DNA from: Butyrivibrio sp. INlla14
GTDB taxonomy: Bacteria > Bacillota > Clostridia > Lachnospirales > Lachnospiraceae
Length of the DNA: 64,000 nt
Direction: 5' to 3'
Assembly (NCBI RefSeq): GCF_900102515.1
Contig: NZ_FMVS01000004.1
Coordinates: 1-64,000, forward strand
Shown: positions 1-8,292 of the stretch, piece by piece
Position numbering within the stretch: the stretch's first letter is position 1
Layout of the letters: every line of letters starts with the position of its first letter
Translations under genes and position numbers: made by a program
Notes under the pieces: generated by a model
Database searches by the model: none
Seen by the model: only the letters and a program-made list of their open reading frames with translations
What the model was told of the DNA's origin: nothing

Positions 1-191
1 TCCGTAATGGTGCTGAGACAGTTCCGTCAATCCTGAAAAACGTCTATGGTGTAAACAAGATGTGTGTCCATGGAAAGCTCCGATGTAAATTTTTCTTTGG
101 ATGCAAAATAGCGGCATTGAATTTCAGAAAACTCTTTCGATATCGGAAGGGTCTGGGGCACTATGCTCCGAATCCGGTACTTGCCGGATGA
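1..191 (+). CDS. transposase, C-terminal end (cut by window edge)
   Basis: An open frame runs in from the window edge and stops with TGA at 189-191, giving about 62 residues. The end is basic and aromatic (CKFFFGCKIAALNFRKLF, then YRKGLGHYAPNPVLAG), like the tail of DDE transposases of the IS1182/IS4 type. The catalytic core lies outside the window, so the exact IS family and whether the copy is intact cannot be told. No start or inverted repeat is visible here. Confidence 0.5.
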   Translation, partial: RNGAETVPSILKNVYGVNKMCVHGKLRCKFFFGCKIAALNFRKLFRYRKGLGHYAPNPVLAG

Positions 192-342
192 TTAATAGGG
201 AATTCCCTGCCATATCCACACTTTGAGAGTAAAATACTCAAGTTTTACATCAAAAATCGGTTTGTATGAATTTTCAAGGAGCAGATAAATTTATGTAAAG
301 GGCTTTTGACCCTTACATCATGGGATTAAAGGAGAAATTCTT

Positions 343-2121
343 TTGTATAAACTCCCTGAAGAGATAAAAAAATCATATGAGAGTCTTATAGTTCCTATGA
401 TCATTATGGGGCCTTCAGCAAGTGGTGGTTATGAGCCACTTGCTATTTCTGATGGCTTTCTAGAGTTTCACAGTTTATCCAGAGATGAATTATATGGCAA
501 TTATAATGAAAGGGAGAAAGAAATTTTTTTCGAGAAGGTTCATCCTGAAGAGAAGAAAAAGCTTCGCGCAATCAGCCTGGATTTTCTTGATAGGAAAACT
601 GACTATGATATCACTTTCAGAGTGAGAATGGAAGATGGTTATCACCTGATCCATTCAACCGGCTACTGGCAGACAATGGAAGACGGGACAGATCTGGCTT
701 TTTTGGTCTACAACGATGTTCAAAAGCATGAGAATAAATTTTTGGAAATTGCAAATAAGTATAAGCTGTTTCAAAAAGATGATTTCTATGTAGATGCCTT
801 GACTAACCTTCCAAACTTAAACTATGTCAACAAGAATGGCGACAGCAAAATAAAGGAAATTGTAGAAAAAGGCAAAACTCCGGTATTTATTTACATAGAT
901 ATAGATTCAATGCAGTCCTACAACAGAAGATATGGCGTTAAAAGAGGCGATGATCTTTTATACCTTGTAGCAAATATCCTTGTGGCAGAGTTCCACCATG
1001 GACTAGTTGCACGTATAGTTTCAGACCATTTTGGCGTTATTGATGAATATGATGGCGAAGAAGATATTGTAAGCAAAATTGAAAGTGTCAATTCCAAGGT
1101 AAAGATAAGCGCTTTTGGTACAACAACCGGATTAAATGTCGGAATATATGTAGGGAACAAGAATGTTTCGCTTACAGAATCCATTGATCACGCTATAAGA
1201 GCCAACAAACTTGTTGGTGAGGATTTGAAAAAGTATTATAGGTTCTATACTGTAGAAGACGATATTTTATATAATCACCAGAGATATATAATTGAAAACT
1301 TTGACAAAGCAATGGAAAAAGGCTGGATCAAGGTCTTTTACCAGTGCTTTTTGCGCATAGAAACCGGAAGTGGAATGGGTTTTGAAGCTCTTGCCCGTTG
1401 GATTGATCCAGAGAAAGGACTGATAAAACCAGATGATTTTATACCAGCACTTGAAAAATACCATCTTATGCATGAAATGGACCTCTACATGTTTGAAATG
1501 GTGTGTAAAGAGGTAAAAATCCGATATGATGAGGGACTTCCTCTTTTACCTGTTTCCATCAATTTCTCCAGGCAGGACTTTGACTATATAGATGTTATTG
1601 AAGAGATTAATAAGATTTATGACAAGTACGACATTGATCAGTACGGTATTGACAAGAGCTATTTTATCATTGAGATTACTGAGCAGGGTCTGGCTAAAGC
1701 CACAGATAAATTCTATGAACAGCTTAGAAAGATTCGTGAAAATGGCTATAAGCTCTGGGTTGATGATTTTGGAAGCGGATATTCATCCCTCAATGTATTT
1801 AGTAGTTTTGACATAGACCTTATCAAGTTTGATATGAGTCTTTTGATAAATCTTGATGCTCATAATGGTGCTAACAGAGTCATTCTAAAAGGAATGATAG
1901 ATGTTGCTCACGAGCTAGGAATCCATACTCTTTGCGAGGGAATGGAAACTGAGGAACAAAAGAAGTTCCTTCTAAGTGTAGGATGTGAGCTGGGGCAGGG
2001 GTACCTATACCATAAACCAGAAGGCCTAGATACTATTCTGCATAGACTTCATCAGGATATTCCTATTCCGAAGTGGGAATCGGAAAAAGAGAGAATAGCT
2101 CAAGATAATAACTGGAAATGA
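343..2121 (+). CDS. PAS-like / degenerate GGDEF / EAL c-di-GMP phosphodiesterase
   Basis: A 592-residue cytoplasmic signalling protein. The first ~130 residues look like a PAS sensor. A GGDEF domain follows (~150-310), but the signature position reads SDHFG (residues 227-231) instead of GGDEF, so cyclase activity is unlikely. The C-terminal EAL domain keeps FEALARW (347-353), the EITE region, DDFGSGYSS (from 474), KFD and EGME, so it should hydrolyse c-di-GMP. The start is TTG at 343, set by the GGAG box at 331-334. There is no transmembrane segment. It stands alone and ends in a clear terminator. The signal sensed is unknown. Confidence 0.88.
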   Translation: MYKLPEEIKKSYESLIVPMIIMGPSASGGYEPLAISDGFLEFHSLSRDELYGNYNEREKEIFFEKVHPEEKKKLRAISLDFLDRKTDYDITFRVRMEDGYHLIHSTGYWQTMEDGTDLAFLVYNDVQKHENKFLEIANKYKLFQKDDFYVDALTNLPNLNYVNKNGDSKIKEIVEKGKTPVFIYIDIDSMQSYNRRYGVKRGDDLLYLVANILVAEFHHGLVARIVSDHFGVIDEYDGEEDIVSKIESVNSKVKISAFGTTTGLNVGIYVGNKNVSLTESIDHAIRANKLVGEDLKKYYRFYTVEDDILYNHQRYIIENFDKAMEKGWIKVFYQCFLRIETGSGMGFEALARWIDPEKGLIKPDDFIPALEKYHLMHEMDLYMFEMVCKEVKIRYDEGLPLLPVSINFSRQDFDYIDVIEEINKIYDKYDIDQYGIDKSYFIIEITEQGLAKATDKFYEQLRKIRENGYKLWVDDFGSGYSSLNVFSSFDIDLIKFDMSLLINLDAHNGANRVILKGMIDVAHELGIHTLCEGMETEEQKKFLLSVGCELGQGYLYHKPEGLDTILHRLHQDIPIPKWESEKERIAQDNNWK

Positions 2122-2128
2122 AAAAGTA

Positions 2129-2167
2129 GAGCTGGCTTGATTTTCAAGCTGGCTCGTTTTTTTCTTT
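2129..2167 (+). terminator. intrinsic terminator after the EAL gene
   Basis: GAGCTGGCTTG pairs with CAAGCTGGCTC (11 bp with two G-U pairs) around a 5-nt loop and is followed by a T-rich run. Confidence 0.85.
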
Positions 2168-2229
2168 TCATTGGATAGCCAAAATTCATGTATAATGAAG
2201 AGTAACAATGTTAGAAAAGGAGTAATCTC

Positions 2230-3057
2230 ATGAAATTCATATCCTGGAATATAGATTCAATAAACGCAGCACTTACAGGCACAAGCCCACGTTCAGACCT
2301 AAGCAGACAGGTTCTTGATACAATTGCAAAAGAAAATGCTGATATTATCGCCATTCAGGAGACCAAACTTCCGGAAAATGGCATGAATGCCAAGCAGGAA
2401 GAGGCGTTGAAGGCATATTTTCCTGACTATGATTATGTATATGTTAGTTCAAGAGAGCCTGCAAGAAAAGGTTATGCAGGAACTATGGCACTTTACAAAA
2501 AAGATATCAAGGTAGTAGCAAGCTTTCCTGAGATAGGTGCTCCTGATACCATGGACAGTGAAGGCAGGATGATCACATTAGAGCACGACAAGTTCTTTTT
2601 TAACCTGGTATATACTCCTAACGCAGGCGATGGCCTAAAAAGGCTGAAAGAGCGCCAGGAGTGGGACGTTCAGTACACGAAATACCTGAAATCACTTGAT
2701 GAAGTTAAGCCCGTTATATCCTGCGGAGATTATAATGTGGCTCACGAAGAGATTGATCTTGCAAATCCTGACAGCAACCATATGTCAGCTGGTTTTACAG
2801 ATGAAGAAAGAGCGGGCTTTACAAATCTTTTGGATGCGGGATTTACTGATACATTCAGGCATGTGCATGGCAACACCCCAAATGTGTACTCCTGGTGGGC
2901 TCAGCGTATCAAGACCAGCAAGATCAATAATTCAGGCTGGAGAATTGACTATTTCCTTGTCAGCAACAGAATAAAAGATAAGGTTACAAGGTCAGATATG
3001 CTAGATTCCGGAGCACGTCAGGATCATACTCCAATCGCCCTGGAGATTGAGCTATAG
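2230..3057 (+). CDS. xth: exodeoxyribonuclease III (AP endonuclease)
   Basis: A 275-residue EEP-family nuclease that acts in base-excision repair at abasic sites and as a 3' exonuclease. Family motifs are in order: MKFISWNIDSI at the start, IQETKL (metal-binding Glu), GDYNVAHEEID (catalytic Asp and Asn), RIDYFLVS and DHTPIALEIE (catalytic His). The length is typical. The start at 2230 has AAAAGGAG 7-8 bases upstream. It appears to be monocistronic, following the terminator at 2129-2167, and looks intact. Confidence 0.95.
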   Translation: MKFISWNIDSINAALTGTSPRSDLSRQVLDTIAKENADIIAIQETKLPENGMNAKQEEALKAYFPDYDYVYVSSREPARKGYAGTMALYKKDIKVVASFPEIGAPDTMDSEGRMITLEHDKFFFNLVYTPNAGDGLKRLKERQEWDVQYTKYLKSLDEVKPVISCGDYNVAHEEIDLANPDSNHMSAGFTDEERAGFTNLLDAGFTDTFRHVHGNTPNVYSWWAQRIKTSKINNSGWRIDYFLVSNRIKDKVTRSDMLDSGARQDHTPIALEIEL

Positions 3058-3131
3058 TGGCTTTTCCCTGCAACAAATACTCATGCCACGATGTATAATA
3101 GCAGTAATCAATTTCTCTAGGAGCATGTTTT

Positions 3132-3953
3132 ATGTTTAAAAGAAAAAAATATTTGGCCCTTCTTCTGACTCTGGCTATATCTACATTCACACTATCAGGG
3201 TGTGCTGACTTTAGCTCTGATCCTGATGCAGAAACAATAAATCAGCTATTTGATGCTACTAAAGAAAGTCTTTATTATGCTACAAGCCTATCTGTTTCAG
3301 GATTTGGCCAATGTACTATAGATTGTAATTTTACGTCAACTACTGATACCAGCTCAACTTATGAAGGACTCGATGCCTATACAGCTATCGAGCATATTAA
3401 TTTCTCTTTTAACCGACAATATGCCGGAACTAAAGACTATCGTAATACACTTGTAATAGATGATGCATATGAACAAAAAGACGATTCCATTACATCAATT
3501 TTTTTAGACTACAATACATATGATAAGTCAGAGAACTACGGATACACACTGGTGCAAGAGGTAAAAAACGGTGAAGAAACCTCAGCTGGTTCATATGCTG
3601 ATAGTTGGGAACCTATTCCAGATGTGGATATTATGGAGTTATTATTACCAGATCTTGATAAATGCTCATTATATATAGATGAGTCAGAAGGATCCACTAA
3701 TACGGTTGTGCTGAGCCAGAATCCTGAATATGGCTTTGAATATTATAAGCCTTTTTTAAAGGCTTTCAGCCAAAAGATAAACTACGATAAGATTGATAAA
3801 GTCAAATACACTTTTGACGCAAACACTCATATTTTAAAATACTTATGTATAACTGGGCATTATAGGGAGTCCAAAAAAGGCTTTACTTCTATTACGTATA
3901 ATTCCACTTGTTATTATAGTATTGTTATCACAGTTGATAGCTACGAATTTTAA
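3132..3953 (+). CDS. predicted lipoprotein, function unknown
   Basis: A 273-residue protein with a signal peptide (MFKRKKYLALLLTL) and a lipobox ending TLSGC at about residue 24, so it should be anchored on the outer face of the membrane. The mature part has many Asp, Ser, Thr and Tyr residues, alternating strands and a Tyr-rich end. It resembles the general shape of Lachnospiraceae lipoproteins that measure as beta-rich domains, but I recognise no family. The SD is weak (CTAGGAG, 3118-3124). A terminator follows at once. Confidence 0.75.
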   Translation: MFKRKKYLALLLTLAISTFTLSGCADFSSDPDAETINQLFDATKESLYYATSLSVSGFGQCTIDCNFTSTTDTSSTYEGLDAYTAIEHINFSFNRQYAGTKDYRNTLVIDDAYEQKDDSITSIFLDYNTYDKSENYGYTLVQEVKNGEETSAGSYADSWEPIPDVDIMELLLPDLDKCSLYIDESEGSTNTVVLSQNPEYGFEYYKPFLKAFSQKINYDKIDKVKYTFDANTHILKYLCITGHYRESKKGFTSITYNSTCYYSIVITVDSYEF

Positions 3954-3960
3954 TTTTTCT

Positions 3961-3993
3961 AAAATGGATCAGATTATCTGGTCCATTTTTTTC
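3961..3993 (+). terminator. intrinsic terminator after the lipoprotein gene
   Basis: AATGGATCAG and CTGGTCCATT pair around a TTAT-type loop, followed by TTTTTTT. Confidence 0.8.
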
Positions 3994-4127
3994 TAAAATA
4001 CTTTAAGGCAGATGGAAAGCTTACCAGGAGTACCTGGATAACTGTTGGCGACGCTAAATACTATACAAAAACAACTGGTAAACTTGCATCATATGTTCAT
4101 CCCAGACTGTATTATAGATATAACAAT
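3993..4127 (+). pseudogene. relic of a cell-wall-binding repeat protein
   Basis: The frame upstream of the next gene is open and reads ADGKLTRSTWITVGDAKYY then TKTTGKLASY. This Gly-Lys, Trp, Tyr-Tyr, Gly-Lys spacing is that of choline/cell-wall-binding repeats (PF01473/PF19085 type). It has no start codon or SD and follows the terminator directly, so it looks like the broken end of a surface protein gene. It is in frame with the gene at 4146. Confidence 0.5.
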
Positions 4128-4145
4128 GTGGAGGAGATAGGAGAT

Positions 4146-4592
4146 ATGAAGAATGCTTCAAAGAAAACACTTGGTATTTTAATTTGTCTTTTTGTAATAA
4201 TCATAAGTGTACTGGCAGTTGTAATTGGATATTTTAATAAGTCAGCAAACATAGATGGTACCCCTGTTGTGGTATTAACTTACAGCTACTGGTCGGATAT
4301 TGAAGCAACCCCCAATGAATATACTAATGAATTCATTGATTTAAAAAAAGGTGAAGTCATATATGAATATGCCCATTATAAATTAACAGTAAAAAAAATC
4401 AGCGAAGATGCTGTTGTATTGTGTTCTTCGGGTGGACTTATTGAGCAAAATCCAGATGGAACAATAAATCTTAACGATAAGGGTCCAAAAACCTTTACTA
4501 TCCCTGTTAACAGCGAAATGAAAATAGCCAGCCAGTCTATGGATGGGGGCGTGAGCCTGACTATCAGCTACCGTATTGAAGAAAAAGAATAA
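4146..4592 (+). CDS. membrane-anchored or secreted small protein, unknown
   Basis: 148 residues from the ATG at 4146. A GTG at 4128 in the same frame is possible, but GGAGG at 4130-4134 and AGGAG at about 4138-4142 point to the ATG. A hydrophobic helix (residues ~9-31) is followed by an extracytoplasmic domain rich in short strands (VVVLTYSYWSD, ITISYRIEEKE type). No catalytic motif is recognisable. It sits between the cell-wall-binding relic and the LacI gene and may itself be exported. Function unknown. Confidence 0.65.
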   Translation: MKNASKKTLGILICLFVIIISVLAVVIGYFNKSANIDGTPVVVLTYSYWSDIEATPNEYTNEFIDLKKGEVIYEYAHYKLTVKKISEDAVVLCSSGGLIEQNPDGTINLNDKGPKTFTIPVNSEMKIASQSMDGGVSLTISYRIEEKE

Positions 4593-4662
4593 TGAAAAAT
4601 TTGCCCTACTGCTGACTTATAAAAAAACCAAAAATACTCGTAAAAGATGCGGAAAAAAATAC
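4591..4662. repeat. dispersed ~70-bp repeat, copy 1
   Basis: This stretch (core CTACTGCTGA then TTATAAAAAAACC, TAAAAGATGC) returns at 16655-16724 with about 80% identity by eye. It starts at the stop codon of the preceding gene and runs into the terminator of the LacI gene. Function unknown. Confidence 0.6.
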
Positions 4663-4692
4663 CCACCTTACTGGTTGTCCAGTAAAGAGGGT
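4651..4692 (-). terminator. intrinsic terminator of the LacI-family gene
   Basis: Read on the minus strand, ACCCTCTTTACTGG pairs with CCAGTAAGGTGGGT (one mismatch, ACAA loop) and is followed by ATTTTTTT. Confidence 0.8.
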
Positions 4693-4734
4693 ACATATCA
4701 CACTGGTACTGTAATAAGATGCCTGTGATAGCAT

Positions 4735-5625
4735 TTAAAACACCTTGTACTCGTGCTTAACATCGAATTTCTTTTCTATTGCATTCATCATGATATTCAT
4801 GGCCAAGTTGGCTTTTTTCTCAATATCATAATGGATGGTCTTAAGACCCTTGGAATAAACATGAAGATTATCTTCACAGGAAACTACAACTAAATCCTTG
4901 CATTTGACATTCTGCTGAATTATCATTCCCAGCTGCATTCCATAAACAAGGACCTTTTTGCTTTTTAATATAGAAAAGTCACTGTCTTCAAAATCTGAGA
5001 AAAAGAAAACATTTTCTCTTGGGAGATCTGCTAGGAGATAATCGCAATATCTTTTATTGTTGTATTTATCAATAACAAGACAGTAATCTTCACCCAGAAT
5101 ATCTCTGGCCTGCGCAGCGATGCTCTCCATGTCAGTATGTATCTGATAAAAAAGAAAATCGTTGATCATCATGTCAAGGCAAAGGATAGGGATGAAATAC
5201 TGTCCTGACATCTGCTTGAACACAGATTCTTCCAAGTCTATAGCTATTATGCCATCAAGCCCCTCGATAGGTTTCTGATATTCTGCTGCAGATTCCAGTG
5301 GAATGAGCTGGCAATTGAAGCCAATCCTAAAAAACCTGCCAGCCAGAAGATTTATAAGAGAAAGAATCTCTGCGTTTCTAGAGGGAGTATCCGCCATGAG
5401 CGTATACATAACGCCGATAGTATAGGCGCCTTTTCTAGCATCTATATTCTTGTACTTCTCAGGAATACTGTAGTTGAGCAGATTTGCGACCTGTAGTACT
5501 TTCTTTCTGGTTACATCACTTATTTTAGTATCCTTTTTATCATTAAGTACATATGAAACTGTAGCTACTGATACACCGGCCTTTGCAGCAATATCCCGGA
5601 CAGTAGCTTTCTTTTCGTTAGCCAT
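4735..5625 (-). CDS. LacI-family repressor of the maltodextrin operon (inferred)
   Basis: 296 residues. The N-terminal LacI HTH is clear: VRDIAAKAGVSVATVSYVLN (residues 9-28), followed by a hinge-like helix (VANLLNYSIPEKYKN). The rest matches a shortened periplasmic-binding-protein-like ligand domain; LacI proteins usually have 330-340 residues, so one or two strands are missing but the frame is intact. It faces the maltodextrin operon, with TTAAC-type palindromes between them. It therefore probably represses that operon and itself until maltodextrin is present. The ligand is inferred from context only. Confidence 0.85.
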   Translation of the reverse strand: MANEKKATVRDIAAKAGVSVATVSYVLNDKKDTKISDVTRKKVLQVANLLNYSIPEKYKNIDARKGAYTIGVMYTLMADTPSRNAEILSLINLLAGRFFRIGFNCQLIPLESAAEYQKPIEGLDGIIAIDLEESVFKQMSGQYFIPILCLDMMINDFLFYQIHTDMESIAAQARDILGEDYCLVIDKYNNKRYCDYLLADLPRENVFFFSDFEDSDFSILKSKKVLVYGMQLGMIIQQNVKCKDLVVVSCEDNLHVYSKGLKTIHYDIEKKANLAMNIMMNAIEKKFDVKHEYKVF

Positions 5626-5655
5626 GATTATAAGTCCTTCAGAATGTAAATAATA

Positions 5656-5692
5656 TTAACGTGTTGGTAAGCTGGGTTAACATGTTAAGTTA
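5656..5692. promoter_or_regulatory. probable LacI-type operators, lacI-proximal
   Basis: A perfect 12-bp palindrome TTAACATGTTAA lies at 5677-5688, with a degenerate copy TTAACGTGTTGG at 5656-5667. LacI-family operators are short palindromes of this kind, and these lie just upstream of the repressor gene. Confidence 0.6.
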
Positions 5693-5714
5693 ATAATAGC
5701 AGAGGTGCCAGATA

Positions 5715-5743
5715 TTGACAAGGGATATTCAAAGTGTTATTAC
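5715..5743 (+). promoter_or_regulatory. promoter of the maltodextrin operon
   Basis: TTGACA (5715-5720), a 17-bp spacer and TATTAC (5738-5743). It lies between the two operator clusters. Confidence 0.7.
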
Positions 5744-5746
5744 TAA

Positions 5747-5782
5747 TTTAACAGTTAAGTTAACAAACTTAACAAATTTAAC
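5747..5782. promoter_or_regulatory. operator cluster just downstream of the -10 box
   Basis: Four TTAAC half-sites occur in 36 bp, including the inverted pair GTTAAG (5754-5759) and CTTAAC (5768-5773). A repressor bound here would block initiation at 5715-5743. Confidence 0.55.
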
Positions 5783-5836
5783 AAGATATAAATGACAAAA
5801 CAAAATCTAAATGAATGTGTAAAGGGAGGACTAAAC

Positions 5837-6601
5837 ATGAAAAAGAATGGATTAGTAACAAGAATTTTAACCGGAACAATGGCAACTTTATTTGTATTAT
5901 GCGGGCTTGCAGGATGCGGAGAGAAAGATGTGCAGGAGGCACCCAAGGAAGATATCACTATTACTTTTATGAATCAGGATACAACTCTTGGTACAGCCAA
6001 GGTAGCAGCAGGTGAACTTTTGGATAAAGCTTCTTATGAAGCATTTGAACAGACAGAAGGGGCTGAATTTAATGGCTGGTTCGAGACTCCATCATATCTT
6101 GAAACCAGCAAAAAAGATCTTTCTGTAGATACCTTTGAGAAAGACACAACTCTTTACGGAGATTTTAGAGCTAATAGTGTAGCAGAAGATACAAGACACT
6201 GGTATATTGCGGGTTCATCCAAGAAAGGTACACTTGCACTTAACAACTGGGCTGGAAGCCTTAGCGATGAAGAAAAAGCTACATTTGAACTAGTTCCAAC
6301 TGGAAATGCTACTAATGAATTTGCTCTGACTATTGATCTTTTTGAAGGTGACGAATTTCAGATCATAGCAGACTGGTCATGGGATACACAGAAGGGCTTT
6401 GGTAAGTTTACAGAAATAGATGAGTCTCAGATGGAAAATGCCGGAGGCCTTGCCGGAACTGATGACAAAGCAAATGTTAAGGTTCTGACTGATGGTAACT
6501 ATACAATTACTCTTACAACAAATCCTGATAACCAGGCTCAGGATACTCTTTCAATAGTAAGAAATTCTGATCCATTGACTGATGGAACAGCAAATGAGTA
6601 A
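5837..6601 (+). CDS. lipoprotein with InlB-type repeat and starch-binding-like domain
   Basis: 254 residues from the ATG at 5837, chosen because of AAAGGGAGGA at 5819-5828. A signal peptide ends in a lipobox (CGLAGCG). Residues ~35-115 form an InlB/Listeria-Bacteroides type repeat (ITFMNQD, FNGWFETPSY, DTTLYGDF). The remaining ~130 residues (HWYIAGSSKKG, LTIDLFEGDEFQI, GNYTITLTTNP) resemble SusE/SusF-like or CBM-type starch-binding folds. First gene of the maltodextrin operon and 14 bp before the amylase gene, so it may capture glucans at the cell surface. The binding role is inferred. Confidence 0.72.
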   Translation: MKKNGLVTRILTGTMATLFVLCGLAGCGEKDVQEAPKEDITITFMNQDTTLGTAKVAAGELLDKASYEAFEQTEGAEFNGWFETPSYLETSKKDLSVDTFEKDTTLYGDFRANSVAEDTRHWYIAGSSKKGTLALNNWAGSLSDEEKATFELVPTGNATNEFALTIDLFEGDEFQIIADWSWDTQKGFGKFTEIDESQMENAGGLAGTDDKANVKVLTDGNYTITLTTNPDNQAQDTLSIVRNSDPLTDGTANE

Positions 6602-6615
6602 AAGGAGCTGCTTAA

Positions 6616-8292
6616 ATGAACCAGTTTGCACTTTTACACATTACAGATTCGGAATACTGTTTTCCCGTATCTGAAAATGAAATTGTCATAAGGCTTCGCA
6701 CAGCCAAAAATGACATAGAAAGAGCATATATTATCTACGAGAGCAAATATGTTATTGGAAATAGTCAGCAAAAGCTTCAGATGAAAAAGGAATTATCCGG
6801 AGAGCTTTACGACTACTTTTCAATCAGTCTTAAGCTAGAGGACACCAGGCTTGCATATGTCTTTTACCTTTATGATGGAAAAGAGTATTACTATTTTTCT
6901 GAGGATGGCGCAACACTCACATATGATTTCACCAAGGGCTTTTACAATTTTTTCCAGTATCCCTACATTAACAGCGCTGATATTCTTAAAAAAGAAGAAT
7001 GGTTGTCGCAGGCCAGCTTTTATCAAATCTTCATAGACAGATTCTGCATGGCAGATGAAAACAAAGATAAGAACTATATTAACCTTAAGTGGGGCGATAT
7101 CCCTAATCCCAAGAGCTTTGCGGGAGGTGATCTTAAGGGGATCATCTCCAAGCTTGACTACATAAAAGCGCTTGGATGTGATGCCCTTTACCTTACACCT
7201 ATTTTCAAGTCTCCTTCCAATCACAAGTATGACATTGTGGATTACTTTGATGTAGATCCAGATTTTGGAGACAAGACAGATCTTAAGAATCTGGTAAAAG
7301 AGCTACACAACAGGGAAATGAAGCTTGTTCTGGATGCAGTTTTTAACCATGTAAGTGAGCTTAATGATAAATTCCAGGATGTGATTTCAAAGGGAAAAGA
7401 GTCTGAGTATTACGATTGGTTCGTTATAAAGGGCGATTATCCTTGCGCTGAGCCGCTAAACTACGAGGTTTTTGCAGGATGCACCTATATGCCCAAGTGG
7501 AATACCTCAAATATCCATGTTCAAGACTATCTGATTTCTATCGCCACCTATTATATCAAGGAGTTTGATATAGATGGGTGGAGACTGGATGTATCTGATG
7601 AAATAAGCCACGATTTTTGGAGAAGGTTCCGAAAGGAAGTTAAAGCAGCAAAAGAATCAGCGGTGATCATAGGTGAAAACTGGCATAATGCTAGTAATTA
7701 CCTAAGGGGAGATCAATATGACAGTATTATGAACTATGCTTTTACTAAGGCTGCATTAGATTATTTTGCTTATGGACAGCTTGATGCTCAGGGAGTAGCC
7801 AATAAGCTTAATGATATCCTGGCGAGAAATACTGATACTGTCAATGATATGATGCTAAATCTCCTTGATAGTCATGACACAGACAGATTTTTTAGCGAAG
7901 TTCATGAAGACAGAAAGAAGCTTAAGGCTGCGCTTACTCTTTTGTATATGTTTCCAGGTGCGCCATCTATTTTTTATGGAACAGAGTGCTATACTGTTGG
8001 AGGTTATGATCCAGATTGCAGAAGATGCATGGATTTTGCAAAAGAAAAAGAGGATACTCTTAATGATTACATAAAAAAGCTTGCTGATATAAGAAAAAAG
8101 TGCAGCTTCAAGTTCAGCGGAACCCGCATTTATGCTTCGGAGGATAAAAAGCTCTTTTGCCTTCAGAGGCAGAGTAGAAACGGTGACGTGATGCTGTATA
8201 TAAATGAAACAGATAGCATTGGAAAAGAAAAAGATATTCAGGTAGAACCTGGAAACTTCAGATTATTTGTTTGTGGAGGAGAAGTACTATGA
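6616..8292 (+). CDS. GH13 alpha-glucosidase, neopullulanase/cyclomaltodextrinase type
   Basis: 558 residues without a signal peptide, so cytoplasmic. It has an N-terminal beta-domain (~1-120) typical of maltogenic amylases and a TIM barrel. GH13 regions are intact: DAVFNH (240-245), GWRLDVSDE with nucleophile D325, GENW with acid/base E354, and LLDSHDTDR with D421. It probably cleaves imported maltodextrins or cyclodextrins to glucose and maltose. The ATG at 6616 has AAAGGAG just upstream. The stop overlaps the next start (ATGA), so translation is coupled to the binding-protein gene. Confidence 0.9.
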   Translation: MNQFALLHITDSEYCFPVSENEIVIRLRTAKNDIERAYIIYESKYVIGNSQQKLQMKKELSGELYDYFSISLKLEDTRLAYVFYLYDGKEYYYFSEDGATLTYDFTKGFYNFFQYPYINSADILKKEEWLSQASFYQIFIDRFCMADENKDKNYINLKWGDIPNPKSFAGGDLKGIISKLDYIKALGCDALYLTPIFKSPSNHKYDIVDYFDVDPDFGDKTDLKNLVKELHNREMKLVLDAVFNHVSELNDKFQDVISKGKESEYYDWFVIKGDYPCAEPLNYEVFAGCTYMPKWNTSNIHVQDYLISIATYYIKEFDIDGWRLDVSDEISHDFWRRFRKEVKAAKESAVIIGENWHNASNYLRGDQYDSIMNYAFTKAALDYFAYGQLDAQGVANKLNDILARNTDTVNDMMLNLLDSHDTDRFFSEVHEDRKKLKAALTLLYMFPGAPSIFYGTECYTVGGYDPDCRRCMDFAKEKEDTLNDYIKKLADIRKKCSFKFSGTRIYASEDKKLFCLQRQSRNGDVMLYINETDSIGKEKDIQVEPGNFRLFVCGGEVL

